The notes under the pieces are model-generated. The model did no database searches. It was not told where the DNA came from and saw only the letters and a program-made list of their open reading frames with translations. Below, one piece after another: positions 34,608-47,262 of a stretch of 64,000 bases of DNA. Numbering within the stretch: position 1 is the first letter of the stretch; each line of letters opens with the position of its first letter. The stretch is from assembly GCA_034509735.1 (NCBI GenBank), contig JACGWO010000012.1, positions 930,001 to 994,000 of the forward strand, in the 5' to 3' direction. The stretch comes from Sesamum alatum (taxonomy: Eukaryota > Streptophyta > Magnoliopsida > Lamiales > Pedaliaceae). The position numbers were made by a program, and so were the translations under genes.

Positions 34608-37600
34608 CTAGTACTATATCTAAAACACTCTAATGAGCCATAAACTCAGCTTTGTACGTTTGAACAAGGACAAACTCCTTTTAACAAATTTAGACACTTA
34701 TTATTCCCTTTTATTCTTGCCATATCGATGGATTAGTCAATGTTCGTAATCAATCCTAAGTACGTATACATGCCTAATACTCAACACAATCGTAGGAAAC
34801 ACCTTGTGATTTCAGTCCTTATCATTGACTGGTAGATGACTCATTCTGGCTATAAAATATAATCGTATTGACTCTAATAATCAATATTAAAACCATTCTT
34901 CGATTCTACGACTAGGACTCCATCTTATTCAACATAAAAATGCACTAGGACTACATCCAGAAAACTCTTTTGAGCCATGCAATCATCTTTGCACCATTAC
35001 ACAACGACAAACTCCTTTAAACAAATTTAGACACTAATGCACTTCTATCTTTGCCATATCGAGGGCTTGGAGAACCTTCATAATCAACCGTTCGTCCGGA
35101 TACATGCCTAATACTCAATACAATCGTAGGAAACACCTTGTGCTATCAGTCCTTATCCTTGATTAATAGATGACTCATTGTTTGCTATAAATATATTCGT
35201 ATTGACTCTAATAATCATCATTAAAGCCACTCTTCGATTATATGACTAGGACGCGATCTTATTCAACATAAAAATGCAGTAGGACTACATTTAGAACACT
35301 CTTTCGAGCCATGGACTCAGCTTTGTACCTTTTCGCAACGACAAACTCCTTTAAACAAGTTTAGACACTAATGCACATTTATCTTTGCCATATGGAGGGC
35401 TTGGAGAACCTTCATAATCAATTGTACGTCTGGATACATGCCTAATACTCAATACAATCGTAGGAATACCTTGTGCTTTCAGTCCTTATCATTGACTGAT
35501 AGATGACTCATTTTTTGGTATAAATATATTCGTATTGACTCTAATAATCAATATTAAAGCCACCCTTCGATTATACGGCTAGGACTCCATCTTATCCAAC
35601 ATAAAAGTGCATTGGGACTACATCTAGAATACTCTTTCAAGCCATGCACTCAACTTTGTACCTTTGCGCAACGACAAATTCTTTTAAACAACTTTAGATA
35701 CTAATGCAATTCTATCTTTGCCATATCGAGGGCTAGGAGAACTTTCATAATCAATCATACATCCAGATACATGCCTAATACTCAACACAATCGTAGGAAA
35801 CACCTTGTGCTTTCAGTCCTTATCATTGATTGATCGATAATTCATTTTTTGCTATAAATATATTCGTATTGACTATAATAATCAACATGAAAGCCACTCT
35901 TCGATTATACGACTAGGACTCGATCTTATTCAGCATAAAAATGCACTGCAACTACATTTAGTACACTCTTTCGAGCCATGGACTCAGCTTTGTACCTTTT
36001 CACAACGACAAACTCCTTTTAACGAGTTTAGACACTAATGCACTTTTATCTCTTCCATATCGAGGGCTTGGAGAATCTTCATAATCAATTGTACATCGAG
36101 ATATATGCCTAATACTCTAATAATCAATATTAAAACCACTCTTCGATTATACGACTAGGACTCCATCTTATTCAACATAAAAATGCACGAGGACTACATC
36201 TAGAACACTCTTTGGAGCCATGGACTCACCTTTGTACCTTTGCGCAACGTCAAACTCCTTTAAACAAATTTAGACACTAATGTACTTTTATCTTTGCCAT
36301 ATCGAGGGCTTGGAGAACCTTCATAATCAATCATTCATCCGGATACATGCCTAATACTCAACACAATCGTAGGAAACACCTTGTGCTTTCAGTCCTTATC
36401 ATTGACTAATAGATTACTCATTTTTTGCTATAAATATATTCGTATCTACTCTAATAATCAATATTAAAGCCACTATTCGATTATATGACTAGGACTCCAT
36501 CTTATTTAACATAAAAATGCACCAGTACTACATCTAAAACACTCTTTTGAGCCATGGACTTAGCTTTGTACCTTTGCACAAGGACAAAGTCCTTTTAACA
36601 AATCTAGACACTTATTCCCTTTTATCTTTGCCATATCGAGGGCTTGGCCAATGTTCGTAATCAATCCTACGTACGGATACATGCCTAATACTCAACACAA
36701 TCGTAGGAAACACCATGTGATTTTAGTCCTTATCATTGACTGGTAGATGACTTATTCTGGCTATAAATATATTCGTATTGACTCTAATAATCAATATTAA
36801 AGCCATTCTTCGATTATACGACTAGGACGCCGTCTTAGTCGACATAAAAATCCACTAGGACTACATCTAGAACACTCTTTTCAGCCAGACACTCAGCTTT
36901 TCACCATTGCGGAACGACGAACTCCTTTAAACAAATTTAGACACTAATGCACTTTTATCTTTGCCATATTGAGGGGTTGGAGAACCTTCATAATAAATCA
37001 TTCATCCGGATACATGCCTAATACTCAATACAATCGTAGGAAACACCTTGTGTTATCAGTCCTTATCCTTGATTGATAGATGACTCATTGTTTGCTATAA
37101 ATATATTCAGATTGATTTTAATAATCGATATTAAAGCCACTCTTCGATTATACGACTAGGACGCGATCTTATTCAACATAAAAATGAACTAGGACTACAT
37201 TTAGATCACTCTTTCGAGCCATGGACTCAGCTTTGTACCTTTTCGCAACGACAAACTCCTTTAAACAAGTTTAGACACTAATGCAGTTTTATCATTGAAA
37301 TATCGAGGGCTTGGAGAACCTTCATAATCAATTGTACGTCCGAATACATGCCTTAATACTTAATACAATCGTAGGAAACACCTTGTGCTTTCAGTCCCCT
37401 ATCATTGACTGATAGATGACTCATTTTTTGCTAAAAATATATTCGTATTGACTCTAATAATCAATATTAAAACCACTCTTCGATTATATGACTAGGACAC
37501 CATCTTATTCAACATAAAAATGCACTAGGACTACATCTAGAACCCTATTTTGAGCCATGGACTCAGCTTTGTACCTTTGCGCAACGACAAACTCTTTTAA

Positions 37601-40550
37601 ACAAGTTTAGACACTAATGCACTTTTATCTTTGCCATATCGAGGGTTTGGAGAACTTTCATAATGAATCGTATGTCCGGATACATGTCTAATACTCAACA
37701 CAATCGTAGGAAACACCTTGTGCTTTCAGTCCTTATCATTGACTGATCGATAATTCAATTTTGGCTATAAAATATTCGTATTGACTCTAATAATCAATAT
37801 GAAAGCCGCTCTTTAATACTAGGACTCCATCTTATTCAACATAAAAATGCACTAGTACTAAATCTTAAACACTCTTTTGAGCCATGGACTCAGCTTTGTA
37901 CCTTTGCACAACGACAAACTGCTTAAAAAAATTTAGACACTTATTCCCTTTTATCTTTGCCTTATTGAGGGCTTGGTCAACGTTCGTAATCAATCGTACG
38001 TCCAGATACATGCCTAATACTCAACACAATCGTAGGAAACACCTTGTGTTTTCAGTCCTTATCATTGACTGATAGATGACTCATTTTTTTGCTATAAATA
38101 TATTCGTATCTACTATAATAATCAATATTAAAGCCACTCTTCGATTATATGACTAGGACTCCATCTTATTCAACATAAAAATGCACTAGTACTACATCTA
38201 AAACACTCTTTTCAGCCATGGACTCAGCTTTGTACCTTTGCACAAGGACAAAGTCCTTTTAACAAATTTAGACACTTATTCCCTTTTATCTTTCCATATC
38301 GAGGGCTAGGTCAATGTTCGTAATCAATCCTACGTACGGATACATGCTTAATACTCAAACACAATCGTAGGAAACACCTTGGGATTTCAGTCCTTATCAT
38401 TGACTGGTAGATGACTCATTCTGGCTATAAATATATTTGTATTGACTCTAATAATCAATATTAAAGCCATACTTCGATTATACGACTAGGACTCCATCTT
38501 CAACATAAAAAGGCACTAGGACTACATCTAGAACACTCTTTTGTGCCATGCACTCAGCTTTGCACCATTGCGCAACGACAAACTCCTTTAAACAAATTTA
38601 GACAGTAATGCACTTTTATCTTTGCGATATCGAGGGCTTGGAGAACCTTCATAATCAATCATTCATCCGGATACATGCCTAATACTCAATACAATCGTAG
38701 GAAGCACCTTGTGTTATCAGTCCTTATCCTTGATTGATAGATGACTCATTGTCTGCTATAAATATATTCGTATTGTCTCTAATAATTAATATTAAGGCCA
38801 CTCTTCGATTATACGACAAGGACGCGATCTTATTCAACATAAAAATGCACTAGGACTACATTTAGAACACTCTTTCGAGCCATGGACTCAGCTTTGTACC
38901 TTTTCGCAACGACAAACTCCTTTAAACAAGTTTAGACACTAATGCACTTTTATCTTTGTCATATCGAGGGCTTGGAGAACCTTCATAATCAATTGTACAT
39001 CCGGATACATGCCTAATACTCAATACAATCGTAGGAAAACAGCTTGTGCTTTCAGTCCTTATCATTGACTGATAGATGACTCATTTTTTGCTATAAATAT
39101 AATCGTATTGACTCTAATAATCAATATTCAAGCCACTCTTCGATTATACGACTAGGACTCCATCTTATTCAACATAAAAATGCACCAGGATTACATCTAG
39201 AACACTCTTTGGAGCCATGGACTCAGCTTTGTACCTTTGCGCAACGACAAACTCCTTTAAACAAGTTTAGACACTAATGCACTTTTATCTTTGCCATATC
39301 GAGGGCTTGGAGAACCTTCATAATCAATCGTACATCCGGATACATGCCTAATACTCAACACAATCGTAGGAAACACCTTGTGCTTTCAGTCCTTATCATT
39401 GATTGATCAGTAATTCATTTTTGGCTATAAAATATATTTGTATTGACTCTAATAATCAATATGAAAGCTACTCTTCGATTATATGACAAGGACTCCATCT
39501 ATTCAACATAAAAATGCACTAGTACTACATCTAAAACACTCTTTTGAGCCATGGACTCAGCTTTGTTCCTTTGCACAACGGCAAACTCCTTTAAACAAAT
39601 TTATACACTTATTCTCTTTTATCTTTGCCATATCGAGGGCTTGATCAACATTCGTAATTAATCATACTTCCGAATACATACGTAATACTCAACACAATCA
39701 TAGGAAACACCTTGATTTTTCAGTCCTTATCATTGACTGATAGATGACTCCTTTTTTACTATAAATATATTTGTATTGACTCTAATAATCAATATTAAAG
39801 CCACTCTTTGATTATACGACTAGGACTCCATCTTATTCAACATAAAATGCACTAGGACTACATCTAGAATAGACTTTTCAACCATGGACCCAGCTTTGTA
39901 CCTTTGCGCAACGACAAACTCCTTTAAACAAGTTTAGACACTAATGCACTTATATTTTTGCCATATCGAGGGCTTGAAGAACCTTCATAATCAATCGTAC
40001 GTCCGGATACATGCCTAATACTCAACACAATCCTAAGAAATACCTTGTGCTTTTAGTCCTTATCATTAATTGATAGATAACTCATTTTTGGCTATAAAAT
40101 ATATTCGTATTGACTCTAATAATCAATATTAAAGCCACTCTTTGATTATATGACTAGGACTCCATCTTATTCAACATAAAAATACACTAGTACTACATCT
40201 AAAGCACTCTTTTGAGCCATAGACTCAGCTTTGTACCTTTGCATAACGACAAACTCTTTTCAACAAATATAGACACTTATTCCCTTTTATCTTTGTCATA
40301 TCAAGGGCTTGGTCAACGTTTGTAAATCAATTGTACGTCCGGATACCTGCCTTATACTCAACATAATTGTAGGAAACATCTGGTGTTTTCAGTCCTTATC
40401 ATTGACTGATAAATGACTCTTTTTTGGCTATAAATATATTCGTATTGACTATAATAATTAATATTAAAGTCACTCTTCGATTATACAACTACGACACCAT
40501 CTTATTCAACATAAAATGCACTAGGACTACATCTAGAACACTCTTTTGAG
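34608..40550 (+). repeat. Satellite array, segment 4 (~18 monomers)
   Basis: Continues the monomer interrupted at 24479. The CACTCTAATGAGCCATAAAC variant at about 34625 pairs with the one at about 20168 at 4,324 bp once the element is removed. It later diverges from the segment 3 order, with fused monomers near 35930 and 36115. An unusual variant (GCCGCTCTTTAATACTAGG) occurs at about 37805 and at about 22758. No genes; frames such as 37884-38072 are repeat artefacts. Confidence 0.95.
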
Positions 40551-40702
40551 CTTTGTTCTTGTGATAATAAAACCTCTCTTTATCTATATTCTATACCTAT
40601 CTCTTCCTGCTTCCTATCAATTTGGTACCTTAAAACATCAGCTGTGAACGTAGTCTTCGTTCTTAGTCAGTTTCGTTTTGGCAGCTAGTACCCTAGTGGT
40701 AT
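40551..40702 (+). repeat. Left terminal repeat of pararetrovirus
   Basis: TTGTTCTTGTGATAA through the ATCAGCTGTGAACGTAGTC region to GGTATC matches 48320-48408, except that about 60 bp (roughly 40572-40633) is absent from the right copy. It corresponds to the transcript leader just before the primer site. Confidence 0.85.
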
Positions 40703-40710
40703 CAGAGCCA
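40697..40710 (+). promoter_or_regulatory. Pararetrovirus primer-binding site
   Basis: TGGTATCAGAGCCA complements the 3' end of initiator Met-tRNA, the minus-strand primer used by caulimovirids. By convention this is position 1 of the circular genome. Confidence 0.88.
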
Positions 40711-41223
40711 TTTTTGATGTGGTTCTGAGGAGGGGGGTAAGGCCAGAAGAAGTCCTCGTCCCTGGTCTCGGCATAAGGATCTTAAAAGATCCTTAAGGTA
40801 CATATATGTCTCATATACTTCTTACAGAGGTGTTGATATTCTGCCATACCGTGATTATTACATTCAAAAGGGTAATTATTTATCCAAGCTAAAGGTAAAA
40901 ATCTAATACAATAAAAGATCTATTAAATACATAGAAGATCAGATTAATCAAAGTATTTTGCTTGAATACTACGAAAAGGAACTTAAAAAGGTAAAATCTT
41001 CTTTAAAGTCTTTGGAAAAGCGGTTAGAAATATTATTAGCGTAAGGGTCTAGTTTGTCATACAAACCTAAAAGCTAAACTTTACTGATTCATAGGAATCT
41101 TCCTTTGAAACCCGGGCACTTTGCCTTAAGTCGCGTAGCCTGTTTTATGTTCCTGTTATTTTGCCTAGAGGGCTGTTAGGGAATCCTTAGGCGTAAATCG
41201 TTGACAGTGATAAGGAAGATCAA
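40711..41223 (+). other. Pararetrovirus leader
   Basis: About 510 bp between the PBS and the first plausible ATG of the polyprotein (41224). Caulimovirid leaders often carry short ORFs and a stem-loop; no long frame is present here and I did not verify a fold. No host gene is present. Confidence 0.6.
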
Positions 41224-41941
41224 ATGAATAGGTTCAGTCGAGTTTTGTCTTTTAGCTCTAATGACAATTTAGATCAACAAGAATTTAATAATAAGAATAA
41301 GGAAATTGTTATTAATGGTAACATTGATAAAAGTTTAAATGACTGAAAATGCCTATTTATCCAACAGGAAAAATTTACAAAAGCACGGGAAGTTTTATTA
41401 GAAGAATTGGTTATATCATTAAGATAGTTGAACAATCAATTCCTTTATCTGAGGGATACAGTACATTCCATTTATTTTCTGAAAGACTTATGGCCTTGCA
41501 TAGGCAAAAATACAAATTCTGATATTGGAATGGTTCAAATTGCCTTAAGACCTGCCACTAGACTAGGTCTAAATACTTCGGCATTGATTGCAGTAAGAGA
41601 TAAGAGGCATAATAAATTCCATGATTCCTTATTAGGAATAGTAGAATCCAGTTTATGTGATGTGCCAATATACTTCTCATGTTTTTCTTGATTTTACTGT
41701 TTCTTTAGCGGATCCAAATTTGAAACATGCTTTATGCTTAGATATAAAATCAGATGGATTTGATATGATGCCTGGAACTCAAAATGTTTTTCTTATTTTT
41801 AGACTTTATTACAAGGTCATGAATAAGGTAGTTCCTGATATGAGGAAAATTATAAATCAAAATCCTAGGACTACAACCATATTTGTAACTGATATATCCA
41901 AGAGTAATGTTGTAATCCCCAAAACTATTACTTGGGATTAA
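41224..41941 (+). pseudogene. Pararetrovirus movement-protein-like region
   Basis: The first fragment from ATG 41224 is stopped after about 40 codons. Frames 41428-41691 and 41657-41941 carry the recognisable part: GMVQIALRPATRLGLNTSAL, DSLLGIVESSL and FTVSLADPN, which resemble the 30K-superfamily movement domain of caulimovirids. The family enables cell-to-cell transport through plasmodesmata. At least two frameshifts (about 41400 and 41685) and a TAA at 41939-41941 break it. Assignment rests on these motifs and on the position at the start of the polyprotein. Confidence 0.75.
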
Positions 41942-42965
41942 GTTAATCTTCCTGAAAAATGGATCCTTGAAGAAGGCAATAGGCCTGTAAAACAGGAAAA
42001 TAAAAGGTTAGAAGAAATTATAGAATATCCAGATGGAGATGTAGAGATAAGATTTTCCAAAGATCGAGTTACTCGCCTTAATATAAGGGAGAATTCTAGG
42101 AAAGAAGAAATAATGTCTGGTAGATGTTCCACATCTTCAATTCCCTTATCACGATTTGAAAAGGAACAAGTTATATTGAAAAATACATCAAATGGGGTTA
42201 GTCAACCGGAATATAAAGTTGAAATTCCTTCTTCATCTCGGGCTAAAATCACCTACCCCTCCGACATGGGATATGGTTTTGAAGATGAAAGAAGTGTTTT
42301 TGGTTTAAATACCTTAACCATAGGTAAAAATCTAGAATGTCCCTTTGAAGGGAGACTAAGAGAATTATTCTATTCTCCAGAAAATGAAATTAAGAGAAAA
42401 TGGTTTTATTATTTAAAATCAACAAAAAGCCAAGAGAAATGGTTTAAAACCTATAAGAAATTTTTAAGAAAAATGAATGAACAAATAGACTTCTTTGATG
42501 TCATGAATATGTTCTATAAGATAGAGAAACGAGAAAAAAATTTTCCTAAGTTCTCTGACGAAAATATTATTGCTAATATTAATGCGGCCTATCAGAATTT
42601 TATTACAACAAAGGGAAAAAATATTAAAAGTATTCATCCCCCAGAGATTAATTTGTCTATTAAAATCGATAAAGAGGAGGTTAACGCTACCCCTTACAGA
42701 AAAAGATAATAAAATAGAAGCTGCAATAGAACAAAACAACTATACAAATTTGTCTGTACAAACTACAGGAAGGCAGCTTACCAGGATAGAGCAATATGTT
42801 AATAAATGTCTTTATAAAGATCATACCGAGTTGCCTTACACTAGTAAGACTGTTGAAAAAGAAAAGGTTTTATTTAAGCCATTATCTTCTGAAAAGAATA
42901 ATGTTAATATTAATAAAGCCTCTGAAGATTCTGAGGTTCTAGAAGAAATATTAAAAAGGTTATAA
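41942..42965 (+). pseudogene. Pararetrovirus polyprotein, movement-coat linker
   Basis: Frames 42113-42709 and 42570-42965, rich in Lys, Glu, Asn and Ile. They contain REIFYSPENEIKRKWFY-like charged sequence (seen near 42360-42410) and no catalytic motif. A frameshift near 42700 and a stop at 42965 separate the pieces. Position between movement and coat regions suggests a virion-associated or linker segment; function is unknown. Confidence 0.55.
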
Positions 42966-43159
42966 AGATATAGCCCCTCTTACTGGAGCACAAGAAAAAT
43001 AATTTCGATAAAAAGGAAGATGGGAATTCTGATCAAGAGATAGATCAGTTAGAAGAAATGTTCAGAAAAGAATTATAGTAAGAACCGTATGGACTCAATA
43101 AAATTGATTTCGGAAATAACAATAATAGGAAGCCTTATTATCATAGGCCAACCCCAGTA

Positions 43160-44245
43160 GACCTTCTAATAGAAGAACAAGAAAATTATTTAGTTGGGGC
43201 TTCGTTTGACAGAACTTCCGTTCATGAGTGGAATATTGATGGGCATACTGAGTATCAAATACAAACAAAATTACATTATATCACAATGTATGCTACTGCT
43301 TGTCGCCTTAAAGGAAATGCTGACTCTGAAATAGCTAAAGCTATAGTTCAAGGATTTACAGGCCAACTTAAAGGTTGGTGGGATTTTCATCTATCAGATG
43401 AAGCAAAATTGCATATATTAAATGCAGTAAAATTAGAAAACAATAGCCAAGTAACAGATTGTGTTAACACTTTAATTTATACTATAGCTAAGCACTTTAT
43501 AGGAAGTACTTCATTACAATTAGACAAAACCCATGAACAATTCATGAACTTAAAATGTCCTAGTTTATCCCATTTTAAATGGTACAAAGATGTCTTTTTC
43601 TCTAAAATATTTACTAGAGAAGATAGTCAACATGAGTTTTGGAAAGAAAAGTTCTTATTAGGACTCCCTCATTTCTTTGCAGAGAGAGTTAAAAACCGCA
43701 TAAAACAAAAACATCAAGGTATTATACCATATCATCTCTATACATATGGTGATCTTGCTTCAGAAATCATAGCTGAAGGAATGTGTCTGTGTAATGAAAT
43801 AAAATTGCATAAGCAAATTCAGAAAGAGAAAATTTATGGAAAAAGAGTTCTTGGAGACTTTTGTGAACAAATAGGGTTAACACCTAGTAAACCACTGGAT
43901 AAGAAGAAAAGAATTTATAAAACCTCTAATAATAGTAAAAAACGCTATTACAAGAGAAAGGATAATAATGTAGAAGGAAATCCTCCAAGAAAGGAATATA
44001 GGAAAAAGAAAAGAAAAAAAAATCCTCGTAAACAAAAAAGAATTCCAATATGTTGGAAATATTGTGCCCCAGGACATTATGCTAATAGATGTAAGATGAA
44101 AAGAAGAATTCTAAACCTTGATATAGATGAAGATCTTAAAAAAACATTACAAAAGCTTCTCATAGAAGAATCAGAACTAGAAGATGAAAATTTGGAATTA
44201 TCTGTTATAACAGAAATAAATTCTGAAGATGAAAACAATGAATAA
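43160..44245 (+). pseudogene. Pararetrovirus coat-protein-like region
   Basis: 319-residue frame from 43286, with similar codons running upstream to about 43160. It shows GFTGQLKGWWDFHL and FWKEKFLLGLPHFFAERVK, typical of the caulimovirid capsid domain, then a basic Lys/Arg tract and a zinc-finger-like CWKYCAPGHYANRC. The family finger is CX2CX4HX4C. Here the second Cys sits one position late (CX3CX3HX4C), a likely mutation. An acidic tail (EESELEDENLELS) ends at a stop at 44243-44245. The protein would encapsidate the genome. Confidence 0.82.
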
Positions 44246-44808
44246 TCTGATAATAAAGAATCAGAAAATGAAGGATCAGAAAAATGATGAATCCAATAGT
44301 TGTGAAGGAAATTGTGACTATTATAAGCTTTATGTCATGCTAACGGATTATTTGTATTGACAAAATAAGAAATTTTTATCCTAGATCTTATAGATAAAAT
44401 TCCGGATCCGGATAAGAAAAAAGAAATGTTACAAAAATATTTAGAATCTTATAAAGACCGAAAAACCAGAAAAAATTAAAGATAAAAGAGCCGGAAGCTT
44501 ATAATTTTAAAGAGATAATAAACAGAGTTAAAAACTCTAATGTATCTACCTCTACAACCATAGAAGCCCTCTACGGCAGAATTAAGGACATGAAGTAAAA
44601 ATTCTAAAACAAGAATTACAAGAATTAAAATCTAGAGTTTCTGCCCCTGAAATTAAATCTCATAATTATTCATCTAGTGATAATGAAGACGAGATAAGAA
44701 TTAAAAAGGAAGAATTATTGCAAAAAGAAGAATTACACTCTTTAACTTTTGTTAATATGATTAACAGAGTTTATAACCCATAAATGGCATACCAAGGTTA
44801 CTATTGTT
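44246..44808 (+). pseudogene. Pararetrovirus coat-protease spacer, degraded
   Basis: No frame longer than 60 codons. Short Lys/Glu-rich pieces continue the polyprotein character between coat and protease. Several stops occur in all frames. No other feature is seen. Confidence 0.5.
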
Positions 44809-45251
44809 GTGCATAAAGAATACTATTTTTCAGCTATTGTCATGATAGATTCAGGAGTAGATTTAAACTGCATTAATGAAGGGGTAGTACCCTCTAGATA
44901 TTTTTCAAAAACAACTGAAGTCCTCAACGCAGCAGATGGAAGGAAACTACTAGTGAAGTATAAATTACAAAACACTGATGTTTGTAATAAAGGAATTTGT
45001 CTAAAAATGCCATTATTAAGGTAAAAAACCTCTCTCATGATGTGATATTAGGAAATCCTTTTCTTCACATGCTTTATCCAATCAAAGAAGTATCCAAACA
45101 AGGAATTACAAGTGTAGTAAAAGGAAATGAATTGAAATTCAATTTTGTTATTCAGCCAAAATATCATGAGATAGACTTAATTCAAAAAACAATTGAAAGA
45201 AAAGAAAACTTTTTAAACTCTTTATCCAAGAGATTAGTTATAAAAAATTAA
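44809..45251 (+). pseudogene. Pararetrovirus aspartic protease
   Basis: Frame 44809-45024 contains AIVMIDSGVDLNCINEG, where DSG is the aspartic protease active site, and VVPSRYF. The flap-side continuation (VKNLSHDVILGNPFLHMLYP) lies in the overlapping frame 44997-45251 after a frameshift near 45000. The ILGNPF motif matches the ILG-type end of retroviral proteases. It would process the polyprotein. Confidence 0.82.
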
Positions 45252-45433
45252 AAGAGAAAATTTCTTCTCCTTATTTACAAAATAAAATTAAGGATTTACA
45301 ATCTTATATAGAAAAAACAATCTGCTCTGATATTCCTAATGCCTTCTGGGAAAGGAAAAAACATGTTGTCTCTTTACCTTATGAGGTTGATTTTAAAGAA
45401 AGTCAAACTCCCACTAAGGCTAGACCCATTGCC

Positions 45434-46717
45434 ATGGGTCCTAGACATTTAGGAAATCCTTTAAGGCCAGAAGGCATTAGGCATTTAGAGGAGTTATTAC
45501 TTAAAAAACTTATAAGGCCATCCCATAGTCCTTGGAGTTGTCCTGCATTTTATGTAGAGAATGCAGCAGAACTTGAAAGAGGAGTTCCCAGGTTAGTTAT
45601 AAACTACAAACTTCTAAACAAAGTTTTAAGGTGGATTAGGTACCCAATCCCAAACAGAAAGGACCTTTTGAATAGGCTTTATTCGGCTAAAGTTATGTCA
45701 AAATTTGACATGAAATCAGGATTTTGGCAATTCCAAATAAAAGAAGAAGATCGTTATAAGACAGCTTTCACTGTCCCTTTTGGCCATTATGAATGGAACA
45801 TTATGCCTGTCGGACTTAAGAATGCCCCTTCTGAATTTCAAAGGATTATGAATGACATATTTAATGCTTATACGGCATTTACAATAGTCTATATTGATGA
45901 TGTTCTAATATTTTCAGAATCTATTGAACAACATTTTAAACATCTAAAAATATTTATAGATGTTGTTATAAGGGTAGGATTAGTTGTTTCTGCTAAGAAG
46001 ATTAAACTTTATCAGACTGAAATAAAATTTCTAGGGCATATTATTAGAGAAGGGACGATCTTTCCTATAGATAGAGCTATAATATTTGCTGAAAAATTTC
46101 CTGATGAAATCAAGGATAAAAATCAACTACAAAGATTTCTTGGAAGTCTAAATTATGTTGCTGAATTTTATAAAGATTTGGCTTATGATGCTAAACCATT
46201 ATTTGAAAGACTCAAGAAAAACCCTCCAATTTGGAGCACCGAACACACTAATGCTGTTAGAAAAATTAAGGCAAGAAGTAAAGAAATCCCTTGTCTTGCT
46301 ATTTCAAACCCAGATGCCTTCAAAATTGTTGAGATCAATGCTTCTGATGTTGGATATGGAGGAATACTTAAACAAAGGATTAATAATAAAGAATTATTAG
46401 TAAGGTTCACCTCGAGAATATGGAGAGGACCTAGAGTTAATTACTCTACGGTTAAAAAGGAGATTTTGTCTATTGTTTTGTGCATTCAAAAATTTTAAAA
46501 TGATTTATATTAAATCAAAAATTTTTATTTACGAGTAGATTGCAAATCTGCAAAAGAAATATTACAAAAGGATGTTAAAAATTTAGCATCAAAACAAATC
46601 TTTGCTAGGTGGCAAGCCATATTATCCGTATTCGATTTTGATATTGAGTTTATTAAAGGATCACATAACTCCTTACCTGATTTCTTAACTCGTGAATTTT
46701 TGCAGGGAAAGCAATGA
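45434..46717 (+). pseudogene. Pararetrovirus reverse transcriptase and RNase H
   Basis: 354-residue frame 45434-46498, longest of the insertion. RT blocks are RLVINYKLLNK, MSKFDMKSGFWQFQI (catalytic Asp), FGHYEWNIMPVGLKNAPSEF and IVYIDDVLIFSE (YIDD). The connection and RNase H start follow (FKIVEINASDVGYGG). The frame breaks at 46498. The RNase H end continues in another frame (RVDCKSAKEIL; GSHNSLPDFLTREF) to a TGA at 46715-46717. The D of a typical DAS motif reads N here (NAS). The RT is of caulimovirid type; integrase is absent. Confidence 0.92.
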
Positions 46718-47040
46718 ACAAAGATAGAGCGTCATCCAGCAAAGGAAATATTAACCTAAATAAATTTCAACCATATAAACTGGCCTTTGAAAAGGACAGT
46801 AAAACGTTAAGAGATGAAGCTTTAAAAGCTGTTCCTGAAGAAGAGAGGCTCAGAGAAGATGCCTAGAAAATAGCAGTAAAATCTGCTTCTGCAAAAGAGC
46901 ATGTCTATCCCTATATTCCAATCTCCACTAATTGGATATCTCCTATTGAAGGAAAATATATGCATTTATCCTCAGAGGAAATTATGAATTTCTATCTAAA
47001 AAATTTTACAGACCCTTTTCTCTATCCGAAATACTTCTTG

Positions 47041-47262
47041 TATTATCAAGAAATATTAACATATACTGGATCAGTGTAATTTGATTCCACCTTAAGATCT
47101 GGTGGAGAATGGGCTATTATCAAGAAATATTAACATATACTGGATCAGTGTAATTTGATTCCACCTTAAGATCTGGTGGAGAATGGGCTATTATCAAGAA
47201 ATATTAACATATACTGGATCAGTGCAATTTGATTCCACCTTAAGATCTGGTGGAGAATGGGC
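47041..47262 (+). repeat. 74-bp triplication inside ORF2
   Basis: Three units start at 47041, 47115 and 47189 with TATTATCAAGAAATATTAAC. Units 1 and 2 carry GTGTAATTT (an in-frame stop in one reading); unit 3 has GTGCAATTT. The unit length is not a multiple of three, so each extra copy shifts the frame. Confidence 0.95.
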
